64,000 nt of DNA from Porpolomopsis calyptriformis (lineage: Eukaryota > Basidiomycota > Agaricomycetes > Agaricales > Hygrophoraceae): assembly GCA_951640195.1 (NCBI GenBank), contig OX621170.1, forward strand, positions 1,426,001-1,490,000, given 5' to 3'. The notes beneath the pieces are model-generated. The model saw only the letters and a list, made by a program, of their open reading frames with translations. It was not told the origin of the DNA and ran no database searches. The position numbers and the translations under genes are program-made. Positions 32,614 through 44,923 of the stretch are shown piece by piece (the first letter of the stretch is position 1; the number at the start of each line of letters is the position of its first letter).

Positions 32614-34163
32614 ATGTTATTGCCCACAGTACTGACGATTTTAACTACCTCACTCTCATTCGTTTCACCCGAAGCCACCAAGGCACTCCTCCAGAGTTCC
32701 CGTCTCCACTTTGAGTTGCGGCATCTCCACGCAGTCTCGTCGTCCGCACGGGTCATCTTTTCTGATGTAATTCCTTCCCAAGGCGACTCTAAACAGCTCC
32801 AAGAGAACTCTTATACAGTCAACACACGCCCTGTGAGCGCCTACCGTCCGCCAGGGTTTGATCTGTATTCCCGCACACGACGACCATCGTTGTCGACCAA
32901 CGGTCCGAGTGAAGATCTGCGATGGGTGAAGGAGGACATCCTTAGCCCGGACATAGAGAGCCGAGAAACACTTTTGCATCTCGCTAAAATGTCGAATAAC
33001 GCGTACGTCCTGCCGGATGATGATGGTTGGTACGACCTTGGCGAGGACTGGGACCCCGTAAGTCCATTCCCGTTCCTCACACTCTGCAGAGTTCACGTTT
33101 GTGATGCTAGACGTACCCGGTTGGCTGGGAGCCAGACGATGACGGTTTCCGTGGGCACGTATTTGCCACCCAGGACAACTCAACGATCGTGCTGTCTATC
33201 AAAGGGACTTCCGCTACCGTGTTCGGAGGGGGAGGGCCTACGGCCAAGAAGGACAAGTTTAATGACAATCTTCTCTTCAGCTGTTGTTGTGCACATGTCG
33301 ACTGGACATGGAAGGAGGTGTGCTCGTGCCATCGGGGAGGTTGGAAGTGCGATAATGACTGCGCGGAGGACGCTTTGGTCGCTGAGGAAGACCTGTTTTA
33401 TCCGATCGGGATAGTGAGTCTTGTCAAGCGTGTGCGTATCTTTTGACTCATTCACCTTCTTCGCAGAATCTATACAATAACCTAACGTATATGTATCCAG
33501 ATTCCCATGTTTGGATCATAGGTCACTCCCTAGGCGGTTCTCTTGCGGCCTTGCTTGGGGCGACGTTTGGCGTGCCGGTGGTCGCGTTTGAAGCACCGGG
33601 AGAGGCCATGGCGGCCAAAAGGTTGCATTTACCTTCGACAGTAAGTACAAGAAAGACCCGGTGCTATTCGTTTTTTTTTTTTTTTTTTGCTGACATGGAC
33701 CTAGCCTTTAACGCAACGGCATATCACACACATCTATCACACCGCAGATCCTATCCCGATGGGAACGTGCAACGGAGTACTCTCGTCGTGCGCTTTAGGC
33801 GGATACGCCATGGAAACTCGGTTCGCGGCGTTCTCCTTCCTCGTTCGACGGCTATAGACTAAAACTAGCTGTTCAGGTGTCACCTAGGTAACTCGATCGT
33901 CTACGACACGGTATCCAATCTCTCGTGGTCCGTGGACATTCGGACGCACGGAATCGTGACCGTGATTGAGCGACTCCTGTCCGACCCATGGGCGCCCAGC
34001 GAAGAGATTGGGAGAGAGGTTCCGGAGGTGATTTCAGAGGAGGACTGCGTGGTAAGTTGTATTTCGAGGATGAGATTCTACTGATTACTGATGACCTTAC
34101 AACTTCAAGGAGTGTTATAGATGGGAATATGGTAATTTTTCAAATGGAAATTACTTATTGTAG
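32614..34163 (+). CDS. ATG15: autophagy-related vacuolar lipase Atg15
   Basis: The start [20 protein letters not shown] is a hydrophobic N-terminal anchor, as in Atg15, which reaches the vacuole through multivesicular bodies. Exon 1 is 32614-33057; later exons carry [46 protein letters not shown] and [14 protein letters not shown], then [20 protein letters not shown] with the lipase serine (GHSLGG), [37 protein letters not shown] with the likely aspartate, and [15 protein letters not shown] with the likely histidine. It ends [20 protein letters not shown]. Atg15 breaks down autophagic body membranes. A T-run lies in the intron near 33675. The frame is intact through every join. The stop is 49 bp before the CTF8 start. 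Confidence 0.9.
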
Positions 34164-34212
34164 TAGTGAATGAGACAAATAGAACACAACAACCAACTTT
34201 GAGAAACGATCA

Positions 34213-34798
34213 ATGATCATCCCAATCACCATTCCCTCACCTTCGAACTTTCCCAAACTCTCACCATCACTCGCCAAAATCGGACACGACGAATTCATTC
34301 TCATCGAGCTCCAGGGCGCGCTTCAAGTCGAGTGTACCCACCAGAGCGAGCGGGACGGGAAGCCGGTGGGGAAGCTCACCATGGACGAGAGCGGGGTGAG
34401 CATCATCATTCATTCATTCATTCATTTTTTATGTATACTCGCGTCGTCGCGGTAGCTCTGCCCCGACGACATCTCGTACGTATTGACCCGATATTCTAAC
34501 CTCGGTCTGCCATTTTAATTTTTTTGTTCTTTTGCAGAACAAACCTACACTCGTGATCGGACACCACCTTCTTGAAGGCAAAGTAACGAGTTTACCTAAA
34601 CCTCTCGCCATCCTCCGACGTTCCGGTCCTTCTCAAGCGAATCTAGATGAGAAGAATCGCATCAACGTTGTCGACGAGGACGACATGATGGAAGAGCGTC
34701 ATGATCTCAAAGAGACTCCTGGGTGGGATGTTGTAGCCGTCGTTAAGCGAAAGATCATCTTTTCGAAGAGACCGATGCCTATTGTTGCCTCAAAGTGA
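34213..34798 (+). CDS. CTF8: Ctf8, subunit of the alternative RFC-Ctf18 clamp loader
   Basis: Two exons, 34213-34395 and 34538-34798, give 147 residues. Blocks typical of Ctf8: EFILIELQGALQV, KPVGKLTMDESG, PTLVIGHHLLEGKVTSLPKP, LAILRRSG and the C-terminal DVVAVVKRKIIFSKRPMPIV. The single 142-bp intron is long for this locus; a shorter two-intron model was rejected because it breaks frame. Ctf8 with Ctf18 and Dcc1 loads PCNA and supports sister-chromatid cohesion. Confidence 0.9.
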
Positions 34799-35326
34799 CA
34801 GGGATAATCAAGCTGTTGTTACATCAATGTACAACTGTACGGAATGCAGATCAATGTGTATACAAGTATTGTTGTAACAAGAAATATGATAGGGAAGAGA
34901 ACGAACACGGGACGATGATAGAAGCGGAGGATAACAGGGAGAGCATCCCCATCGATGGACAGCGCTTGCTGCAGATCAAACAAGTTCAGGTGGGGCAAGA
35001 AGGAGCAATGGGAAATGGCTTGCTTCGAAGTGAGTTTTGAGGTTGGGAGAGGCCGGGGTATGAACGGAAATTTGACTGTTGATAACACCAGTAAAAATCT
35101 GGGAGAGCGGTGGGTGGAGGACATTGGCAGGGATCAAGGACCGAGAGTGGGTGGCGGTTGATGAAGAGAATTGCTAAGATGGATGGACTTATTGTGAACA
35201 CGCAACGTGTCTGGCCACGAACGATGGCAAGTGTGGTTGGGGATGGAGACGGGATCGGAGAGTAATGGTGGGGGGATGTACAGTACTTGAATGCTGGTCA
35301 GTGTGAAGAGGATATGACGGTTTTTC
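34799..35326. other. intergenic region 3' of CTF8
   Basis: Convergent spacer between CTF8 and the next minus-strand gene. Several short open frames occur on both strands, but none has family similarity I recognise or a convincing start; I see nothing else. Confidence 0.4.
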
Positions 35327-36126
35327 TCAATTGAACCCGTCGAAATGACCCTTGAGAATTCGTTCTCCCATAGGAGAGGGAGCTCTACGTTGTTTCCTAT
35401 TATCACCGTGGATCGTCGCCGAGCGGGTTGGTTTAGCAAATGACGTTGCCTGAGTGGGACTGACGGCCGTGTTTGGAGGGGGACTGAAGGGGGGTGGTGA
35501 TTGAGTGCGGCCAGACTGAGCACTTAGTTGGGGCTAGATGTAAAATATATCAAGGACAAATACGTATCAGTTGGTTTTAGGGACTCACCTTGATAAAGCC
35601 GCTGCTCAGGGAGAGGCGTCTGAGGGTATTAGCGCCTCGCTGGTGTTGGGGCTCCGGAATGGGTGGATTCTGGAGGAAGCGACCTGGGAGAGCGGTGCTG
35701 GCGCGCCGGGCATGAGCGGCCACGGGAATTTCTGGTTCCTGTTCGTCACCTAAACGACGGGGGGTTAACGATCCTGGTAGTGGAGAGAGATTTGGAAAGC
35801 GGACCTTCATAGACGGGAACGGTGCCAAACTTGCGTTTGAATGGAAAGGTCCCCATGGCGCTGCTAGTGCTTTTGGTCGGTGATTGGGCGAGGAAGTAAG
35901 AGAGGATGGGAGAGGTAGAAGAGGGAGGAATGTTGATACGCTGGGTTGTGGAGAGGGCGGACAAGGGTGTTGGAACTTCAGGAGAACTGCCTGAGTCGGA
36001 TGAAGATGATGACATGGAAGCTGAACGCCTGCGGAGGGCAGCGCAACCAGATGGGTTGATAGTGATTGGATCGGATGGCTTTGGAGGCTTATTCTGATCA
36101 GGTTTTCCCAAGTTTGAGAATGCCAT
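35327..36126 (-). CDS. conserved basidiomycete protein of unknown function
   Basis: Three exons: 36126-35805, 35749-35589 and 35533-35327, giving 229 residues. It starts MAFSNLGKPDQNKPPK. Short ordered-looking motifs are spaced in a Ser/Pro-rich chain: SPILSYFLAQSPTKS, MGTFPFKRKFGTVPVYE, AAHARRASTALPGRFLQ, ANTLRRLSLSSGF and, at the end, RRAPSPMGERILKGHFDGFN. RRAST, RRLSLS and RRAPSP look like sites for basophilic or proline-directed kinases, which suggests a phosphorylated regulator, but that is inference. I recall similar hypothetical proteins only from basidiomycetes. All junctions are standard and the frame is continuous. Confidence 0.75.
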
Positions 36127-36700
36127 TGATAGGGAGTGGTGGTTGAGATGATAGTAGAAGGAGAGGAAGGGAGAGGGATACGGGTCAAGGTCAGACGATG
36201 TCCCCTTTTATAAAGGTGGAGCCGCATCTATGTATCTGTCACGTGGCTAACGACGGAGATTTAAATCATCACGGCTGATTCGGCATATGCAGAGCATTCC
36301 CGACAGCTATTTCTTGAATTGGACAGTGGGATCCGGGTAGTCGTACTTTCCCCCTTCTAGTTTAGCCAGAACACATATTTTGGTAACCGCGACTCGGAAT
36401 TGGCCTTGCCATGATCATCTATCTCTCAGCAGACGAGCTTACACTCACACGTGCTCTCCACTTTCTAGACTCGAGCCGAGCCAAAACTTTAGCGGGAGTC
36501 GTACTTTCGATCACACTCTTTCAGAGCGGGGATTGGCCTAAACCGGTAAGAACCGTCGTTGCTCGCGTGAACCAGTCACACGAGCATGGGGAAGCAGTAT
36601 AGGGGAACGCACGGAAGAATGTCCGCTCTGGTGCTGCAATCTATTATATGCTATGGTGTTGTACATATGCTACTCAGACAAAGAATTAATCTATACCTCT
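36127..36700. other. promoter region and spacer before the trehalase 3' end
   Basis: No supported gene. A TATA-like TTTTATAAAG (36207-36216) lies about 80 bp upstream of the hypothetical gene start at 36126, and a CACGTG sits at 36240-36245. A 63-codon plus frame at 36411-36602 has no recognisable similarity. Confidence 0.4.
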
Positions 36701-39523
36701 TCACGGATCCGTAAACACGCTGAGCGCCTCCATCGCCAGACCAAGCGGGTCGCCAACAGTAGAATAATGCGTCGCCATCGTACCCATCACGCCCACATTC
36801 CCTGCCGCCGCTCCGAAGAACACCTCTGGACTCGTGCACGCCGCCACCGCTCGTCGCATATGCGTCGTTAGGAACGAAAGACCTACCTGATAAGCAGCTG
36901 ATATTTTTTTCGAGAATCAGACAGCCGAAAAAGGGTGAATACTCGCTACCCACCATTCATCCAACCAAACCCCTCTCGCGGGACCATTTTGAAATCAACG
37001 CCCTGATTGCCATATTCGGCGTCTACCAAGTGAGACAACTTGACGGCATCAAACTTGACAAACAAGGAAAAGTCAAACTCGTGAACGACCAAGTACACCG
37101 CTCGTCGCCCACCTTTTCGGGAACCACCCCGTTGAAGTCAACGAACGCAGTGGTCATCCTGCAGATGCTAAATTATCGGTTTCGACAACCAACTTTAAGC
37201 ACTTACATGTAAAGGAACCTGTACGCAAGCCGCTGCGCATCTTCCAAGTAGCCATATCGTTCCAACCCGACCCAGATCATGATTTGGTGGGGTGGCCTAG
37301 GCGAAGAAGATCAATTTAACGTCAATATCATCGCCCTTGATCACACGTACCATGCATAACTATGAAAAAAGACGTAAGTTTAAAACTAACGCGAAACCAA
37401 CAAAAAAAATACGAACGGATAATCCCATTGACGATTGGGTCTGTCCAGGGAGATTTTCCCTCTGGATTCCTCTGTCCCCGATACAACACCGCCCAGCACC
37501 TCAAACTTTTTAAGCGAGTTTGACCTGCATAGAATCCGACGTTCAATCTCCGAGCCATCCGAACGCAGTCAAAACGTACACAAGCTTCCAACTCTGCTCC
37601 TCACTCGCACACCCAGCCCAAAGCGCCCAAAACCCTGTCACGCTCTCGTACAGGATCCGCTTCTCCTTGACGGTATCGTAATCAAAATATAGACTCTTAC
37701 TCTCGTCCCACAAATACTTGTCAATCATCTCCTTCCTGAACGCCGCACGCTCGAACCACCCCTCACTTGTCTCCACCCGGCTCGTCGACCGCTCTCTATA
37801 TGCATTCCGATACGCCTCCACCGACGGCGGGAACGGCGACAACGGAAAGTCCTCCTCGATCTCCAACTCATCATCAAACACCTCCCGAATCGCGGTCCCG
37901 ATATCGATCTCGTACTTGTACAAAAGCGATTGCAGATCGATCGTCCCCAGGTTCGCGCACCGCTTCTCAAACCGGTATGTAGTATCGTGCCCAGACTCGC
38001 GCACGGCCCGATCGTGGAGAAAATATTCGTCAAGCTCAGGTTCCGAAATCACCCCGCCGTTGTACTTTTCGCTAAACTCCAGCACGGACAGTCCATGCTT
38101 TGCCGCGAACGGCTCCAGGATGTGCGTGAAATGCGTCGCCTCCGTCTCTGGCGGAATTCCCAGACCGTCTGGGCGGTACCGCGAGAGGCCCGTCTTCGGG
38201 TCCACACGCGGCTCTGCAAGCCAGACCGTATGGTACTCTTTGATCGCAGCTTGAATAGCCCGTTTGAGCCAAGCACGGTTCGAGTCCACGTCAGAACGAT
38301 CGAGTCGGCTGTAAATTTGGAGCGCCATGTCGGTAAGAAACGGTGGTTGTGTGCGGCAGAGGTAGTAACTCCGGCTGCCGTTCAAGATTTTACCGTAATG
38401 TTTAATCTCAAAGATGAAGTGCTCGACCATGCCTTTTGCCATGGCCACTTGGCCATCTACGAGAAGACCGAGCGTGATGAAATACGAGTCCCAATTATAT
38501 AGCTAGTTGGGGTAGCGTGAACATCTGCCTCGAAAGTTAGAGAGCACTAGTACAACGAACCTCGTTGAATCGAGCCCCAGGAACGATGAATGGGATACCT
38601 TTCAGCGTCCGTCCACCTTTACCGTCATCGATCTCGTTCATGGCCAGTGCAAGGATGCCAGGTTTGGAATTCAGGCTCTTGACAAACACCGGATCATCTG
38701 GCCGTTCAGGTAGAACTTGAACATCCAAATTCATGTGTGGTTTCTCCTTGGCAACTTTTCGGTAGTACTCTGCCATCGCTGGCTCCCCGTGGGGCACATA
38801 AACTCGAGGATTGATACGTCCGGTGCGGTTCTTGGGATCTGCAGTGATGATTTCGAGACCATCCCCGTCGATTCGACGTGTGAGGGAGTGCCAGAATGAA
38901 CTTTTGATCATGCGAGAAAGACGGTCGACGGGATTCTCAGTGAGGCGAGCCTCGTCGAGGACTATACGCTTTCTGTTGTGGTCACGAGCAAGGGCCAACT
39001 CTTGCAGCAGATTGGAGAGCATATAAGTGCCCTGTGTTACTCGGTTGAGGTCATGCACGTAGGAAAGAGGGAAAGACGCACCCGGATATCGAAACTTTTG
39101 AAGCCGTTGCTGGTCGCGGTCCCAAGTGCCATCATCTTTGGACCGGCATCGGTAATGCTGATCTGGAAATCTCCATCCGTATCTTCCTGCTCAAGTACTA
39201 CGCGAATGGTCTCCTCTACATCAATCAAGAAACGTCGTGGCACAGCGACGCTCCTCTCGTCATGAGACATTCTCCGTGGTCTCGAATAAGAGTCTTCATA
39301 GAACACCGGCGCGCGTTTTGGGTGGTATCCGTGAAGCTGGGACTAGAACTACGTTTGGTCATAGCGAACCACGAAACGGGCGGGAGATACAAACATGACT
39401 ATAGGATCTAGTACGGCTGAACTCTTCGCTGGTATATAGAGTAGCTGCATCGACGTTAGTTGTTCTGGTATCGTAGTCGTCGATAAAGGGCGAGATGGTC
39501 GGACCAATGAGAGCGGAAGTCAT
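36701..39523 (-). CDS. NTH1: neutral trehalase (GH37)
   Basis: The start is [20 protein letters not shown]; exon 2 resumes [19 protein letters not shown]. Regulatory part: [11 protein letters not shown], an RRxS site like those PKA uses in yeast Nth1, then [20 protein letters not shown], an EF-hand-like acidic stretch. Catalytic part: [119 protein letters not shown] and [14 protein letters not shown]. It ends ALSVFTDP. Neutral trehalase cleaves cytosolic trehalose to two glucoses. A 9-nt exon (37351-37359) supplies the YA before WPPHQ. The frame is continuous through all joins I checked. Confidence 0.93.
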
Positions 39524-39789
39524 GATGGAAAAAGAATGGATATTGGGATAGGTTTATTGTAGCTATTTGCATGTGACATAACGCACGTGTGATTTGGGTG
39601 TTTGTGCATAGGGGTTAGTTGTGGCGGGTTGTAGCGCGAACGATCGTTGGCTTCCGGACTTTCGAGCAGCATGGGGGTTGTTGATCGCTAGAGGACCTGG
39701 ATCTTCAAACTTGAGAGATGGAAGGATCGACATTGGGAGCCTGTGGAGGGACGGAACAATGTCTTCAGATGCTTTGGGCATTTTAAGCA

Positions 39790-40562
39790 ATGCTACTGTG
39801 CTACGGAACCTATCCGATATTTGGGAGAAAGGTAAAGGACAATGATCGATCTCCACTGCTGCCCATCCGATGGGATGTCCACGTTCTGAGTTCTGCCTCT
39901 CAGAACGTTGGCATGGCTTCGGTATGGCGCTCTTACCCAGCAGCTGAATTCGCCACAATGGCCCTTTTTTACGGTGGACAAAAATGTGTGGTTATGATGG
40001 AGGACAATCCAGTTTGTGTCAACTGGGCCGACATGCTCGATACGGTTTTAGGGTCCAGCAATGCTCGAGTGAGACGACCTGTTGTACTTTTCTATTTGCC
40101 GATACTAAGCAGGCACCTTTAGCTCGTGTGGATGTTGGCTCGCAATCTGCGTCAAAAGCCGGGTCACAGTCAACCAGACTATGCATGTCTGACCTCACTG
40201 TGATAGATGTTATAAAACCAATCGACAGGAGAAGAAAAATGACTTACAAGGCACAAGGTTCTCTCGCAACTCTGCTGCATGGTGTGCATTGCGTTCTTTC
40301 AACACTCTTTCTGCGTGAAGATATATTGGCCCGTACGCTGGCATTCCAAATTGAGCTGCAACAATGGAGGGGTGCGGAGATGCAGGCTGGGCGAACCGAT
40401 CCTGGCAGACCCCAATATGAAGACGTGAGTTGCGAGTGCATTGTCAGTTCAGTACATTTTTAATTTGTTCTGTCCTGGTAGGTGCTTGGTACCGCAAGAC
40501 ATCGGTTTCACTGTGCATCCTCGACTCGGGTTGTCAGGTTGGATAGTGTATAATGCCGTGGA
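39790..40562 (+). CDS. unresolved multi-exon locus, no family recognised
   Basis: A chain of plus-strand segments can be spliced from the ATG at 39790: MLLCYGTYPIFGRK, then NVGMASVWRSYPAAEFATMA...CVNWADMLDTVLGSSNAR (from about 39901), then QAPLARVDVGSQSASK...LHGVHCVLSTLFLREDILAR...GRPQYED (to about 40422), followed by a possible last exon. Downstream open frames (40480-40863 and 40860-41099, the first with DIGFTVHPRLGLSGWIVYNA) look coding but fall in a frame I could not join. It may be one longer gene to about 41100 with an unfound intron, or a decayed gene. No domain was recognised and I give no function. Confidence 0.35.
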
Positions 40563-41402
40563 TTGTCCCGGTGTCTACCCGCATTCAGCAAACCCTTTCC
40601 CTGAAATCGACACCCTGCTCTCCATCCCGTTTTCACTCCTCCACACCCTCCCTCGTTTGAGTTCAATCATACCTAGAAGCGAGTATCAGCAGGACTTGAT
40701 TGAGCTGGGTGAACAGATAGTCACCCTCTTGTCATGGGACCCTTCAGACCGGGAGCTTGATCATTCAGTAATGATTCGTGCTACCAACGGTGGCAACAAC
40801 GTGCAAAGAGCCCCCCAACCTCCGCCAATCCATCATCCTTTCCGCCAGGGACAAGCCTCTTGAACGGCTGTTGTCTGAGGCAGACGTTTCGGATTGTTGA
40901 CGATGGAAGGGAGAATTTGCGGCCCTCCCCTCTGACTCTCCCTTTGTTCGAGAAAGGTGTTATTGGGAGTATGGGTGTGAATGATGTCCTGATGGATAAG
41001 GGGTTGATAGGACCAGCGGTTTATGTCCAGTTTACGGATTTCTCAGAACCTCTGCTTGAGACAACTCAAACAGCTAAGCGGAAACCGTCTCGGACGTGAG
41101 AGAAGCACTAAAAGCAGCTGATTATCGGGAACAACGTGGAATGACTGGAATTCCGAAGGCTGTCCCTACAGCACCTAGTCGGCTTTACCTATCTCGTCGA
41201 CCTTCAGGAATGATCAGTTATGGACCCAATTAGCCATGGCCTGGCCATCTCCATGAGTAGACAGACATTGAGCGATACCCGTGTCGGTGCCAATTCCATG
41301 ACTGTGCTGTGCTGACCTTCGTAGAGTAAGAGCGTGCGATTGAGCGGCAGGTTCCGGTTATTTTGCACGTCATTCCCATTGCTCAGTACGGGGCGGCGGG
41401 TG

Positions 41403-43495
41403 ATGTACCGCGCGTTGCCTTTGTCTAGACCGGCTGTATCGATAACTCGAGGATCGAGGGTAACTCGGCGAGTGAGCTGTTTGGTGCCATGAATGGTCGC
41501 GGCCGCACTGATTACTCGACATACAGCGTTTCACCACAGAGACCCCGCCTCCTCCGCCCCCCAAGAAAAAGAGACGTGTTCGGAATGTTTTACTTGCTAC
41601 AGTAACATTGACCGGAGGTTTCTACGTCGGCAGCCTCTTTGTAGCCTTCCACAACCAGCGGTACTACGACTTCTTTGAACGTGTTCCTCTGGGTCCAACC
41701 CTTATCGAGTACGGGGAAGTTCACAACTGGGACACCCTTACTCCAAGGCAACTGTTTATATCCTCAAAAGAGACGGCTGTGAACTTGTACCGTGTCATCT
41801 GGAACAAGTTGAGTGGCGTCTCAGAGCCCACAGAGACGGAAAAAAGTGTCGAATCAGAACGACTATCTGCGAAGGCGGAGTCATACAAACAATACAAGGA
41901 GCGGCTCAAGTCCCTCAGGACGAACGTAGATAAGAGCAAAAATGCTGTAGCCATCGCCCGCCATCAAGCTGACCAGTTTTCCGAGGGACTGGACGAGCTA
42001 GTCAGAAAGGCGGAAGCCGCCCTCAGTCCTATAAAGCCACCGCCAGCTGATGCTACACCAACACAACCCGCAAAATCTCCCCCCACCTTAGTCGACGGTC
42101 ACGAGGTCCGCACAGATATCCCTGTCTACACCACTCCATTACCCATCGGTTTCGAGCCTCCTCCAGGGTACTCCAAGCCCCCGCCACAGAAACGGGATGC
42201 AAACCCTCCACCGGTTGAGGCTGACACTCTTTTCTCACCCCTTCCTCTTATTGCACCGGCAGTCTCACAATTCGGTGCATCTGAACCAGTTATTTTCCAG
42301 CTTGCGTCTACCATTGACAACCTCGCGTCATTCCTGAGTTCCAGCCCTATCGCTGCCTCCAAAGCCGACGACCTACTGGAAACAGCTAAAGTCGATCTTA
42401 CCAAACTTGCCAGTCGTCTCGACAGAATCCGAGAAGAGGCGCGAAGCCAGCTGGAAGAAAAATTAGATGAGCAGGCAAAGGATTACGCGGTCAAGTTGCT
42501 AGAGCTTGAAATGGAATCGCAGGACAAACTCGACAGCCAAGAAGGAGATTTTAGAAAATTCTTTGACGAGGAAAAAACCAAGTTTTTACATGCTTATCGA
42601 GAAAAGCTTGATCGCGAGTTACGCACCCAAACCGAACTGATAAATGAGCGGTGAGTGGGTCTTAACCTACCTCACCATACCTTCTCAGCGATTATTCCTA
42701 GTCTCAAGGCAGAGGTAATCGCACAGGGAATCGAGATGCAACGTCGTTGGATTCGCGAAATCAAAGTCCGTGTCGAGCAGGAACGCGGTGGGCGTCTTGC
42801 TAAGCTTGACGAACTTGCCGCAGACATCAAGCGTCTCGAGCGTCTCGCTCTCGATAATTCGTCGTATCTCGATGAAAACATCCGGGTCCATGCCCTCTGG
42901 TCTACTATTCGGGCGCTGAACAATATTGTCGAGGCACCCGTGCGTAGGCCCTTCCGCGATGAGCTGCGTGTGTTACGACATATTACTGCAGTCAAAGAGG
43001 AACCTCTTGTAGTGGCTACCCTCGAATCACTCGAAAGTTCGGATGTCCCCGACATCGGAATCGAGCCTTTCGCAGACCTCGCTTCGTGGTTCTCGTCTTC
43101 CGTTGCTCCTCGCATAGTCAGTGTGGCACTGGTGCCGGATCAGAATGCCGGTGTTCTCTCTCACCTCGCATCTCACTTTCTCTCACCGTTCAGGTTTAAA
43201 CGCCAAGGGCTGGTACCTGGCTCTGATGTGTTGAGCGTGTTGGCGAGGGCGGAGTACTATATAAACGAGAAAGATTTGGATAGTGCTGCTAGAGAACTCA
43301 ACCAGCTGAAGGGAACGGCGAAGGTGCTCTTGTCTGAATGGTTGGATGCCGTCCGACGACGATTAGAGGTGTTACAAGCACTCCAGGTAAGTTGTTTGGT
43401 GGCTGTACTTTTCCTGAGCAACTCTGAATGGGATAATGGCATAGATTATACAAGCACAGGCGACTCTTGCTTCGCTAACCATTGTAGGAGAGTGA
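41403..43495 (+). CDS. MIC60: MICOS subunit Mic60 (mitofilin)
   Basis: Four exons: 41403-41459, 41527-42650, 42702-43386 and 43445-43495, giving 638 residues. It starts MYRALPLSRPAVSITRGSRR, a mitochondrial presequence, then Pro-rich PPPPPPKKKRRVR and one membrane segment NVLLATVTLTGGFYVGSLFV. A central coiled coil covers about residues 120-470. The C-terminal mitofilin signature follows: LKAEVIAQGIEMQRRWIREI, RVHALWSTIRALNNIVEAP, SVLARAEYYINEKDLDSAAR, ELNQLKGTAKVLLSEWLDA, RRRLEVLQALQ. Mic60 anchors cristae junctions in the inner membrane. It converges with the next gene, whose stop lies 76 bp away. Confidence 0.93.
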
Positions 43496-43570
43496 TTGCA
43501 ACATAATAAATAGCGAAGTAAAACGTAACTACACAGAGCCCTTAACACGTCCTTGCTACGGGGGGTGACT

Positions 43571-44829
43571 TTACCTTGGGCCGGAGTTGACTGCGCATTC
43601 GCAAATGACCTGAGCTCTTCTCACAACAGTCTAAAACACATGTCAGTTCGAGAGGGATGCCTAAGGAACAACAAAACCGCATACTTGAATATTCTCTGCA
43701 CGCTCACCATTGGGCGTCATCGATCCTCTGGAGACCTTGACGAGACCGGGGAAAATGGATCCCCCAACTGCAAAGTGGAAGAAGGATGAGCCGGAATCAG
43801 AAGAGAGAAGCTCAACCATACCTCGATCCGTCTCACCCCGCTCATTCCTCATGCATCGTTTCACAAGCTCTATCTGCCGAGGATAAAGCGTGCTGCCAAG
43901 TTCTGGGACAAACGCACGATAAAACGCGTCTGTCGAGCCTGTGTTGGCGCTGTGGAGCATCCGCGAGAAATCATAGGCCGACTCGAGAATGGCCGCGGTC
44001 GATACCGGTAAATCACCAGAAGGTGCGATGGCCTGGATGAGGGTCGGTATCTGTTCCTGAAGGATAGTGGTGGACATGTCCGGGGTGCATTGCTCGACGG
44101 CGGCGCTGAAGGTCTGCCGACGCCAGACGGAAGCGACGGTTGGGTCCCCTGTTGGGCAGGAGCTGGATGGAGGCTTGTTCAAAGGTTTAGGTGGGAGGAC
44201 TCACGAGCGAAGAGATGTTCATGAATCCGGGTTAGCTGGACGTTAGCCTCGGAGGAGTTGGTGACGATCAGACAATTTATGACCCCTTCTGAGATCGTTT
44301 CCGACATGGCGTGGCGTAATAGATTCTGGACTTGCATGGCTGTCGGCTCAATACCTGATGCGTCCCCGCTGCCGGTAAGATCGTAAAGGATAGATTGGAA
44401 GATGACATTGAGAGGAGCGGGAGGGGATCGCACGATATCTGCAGCCCAGCGATTGATGAGTCGGTCAAGTTGCGAAGCAGCATTCTGTTTCATAAATGCA
44501 AAAGAAATCAGGGAGAACCTGATAGGATTGGATGCGATAGGTACCTTGATAGAGAAGTCGTCTACGGATGTTCCGCCTTGGTTAGAGATCTTTGGACCTT
44601 GGTCAGGACCTCCTTCCAAGAGTGCTATGCGCGCCCTCAAAGCTGCGACCTGTCTCTCTTGTTCCTCAAGCTGAACCCGCTGCTGTTCGACTTTTTCGTG
44701 CGCTATACGCTATGTTTCAAATGAGTCAGTTGAATTTTGTTTCCGCGATCGACTCACGAAATTGGTCAAGGCATACCGATACTGTTCGCCAGATACGATG
44801 TCTTGCATGGGCTGTTGGTGATAAGCCAT
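43571..44829 (-). CDS. coiled-coil protein of unknown function
   Basis: The start MAYHQQPMQDIVSGEQYRYA is followed by a heptad-rich helix (AHEKVEQQRVQLEEQERQVA, ALRARIALLEGG). A largely helical remainder includes SQLDRLINRWAADIVRSPPA, TAMQVQNLLRHAMSETISEG, ASVWRRQTFSAAVEQCTPD, AILESAYDFSRMLHSANT, YPRQIELVKRCMRNERGE and the end VVRRAQVICECAVNSGPR. At least six exons join with standard signals; the first intron follows YALTNF and the last follows AENIQ. I do not recognise the family and see no catalytic motif. The start codon lies 95 bp downstream of the nucleoporin stop on the same strand, so the two are tandem. Confidence 0.72.
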
Positions 44830-44923
44830 GGCGAGAGTGCTTAGTACTTCTGTTGGGAGCGGGGACGTCAAGGACAGGCACTCAGCCACATTCCTGGAAT
44901 GATCAACTTTTTATTTTTGTCTA

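Noticed and set aside
34397..34537. An extra 20-nt CTF8 exon at about 34456-34475
   Set aside because: It has splice-like edges but would break the frame into NKPTLVIGHH; one longer intron keeps the frame.
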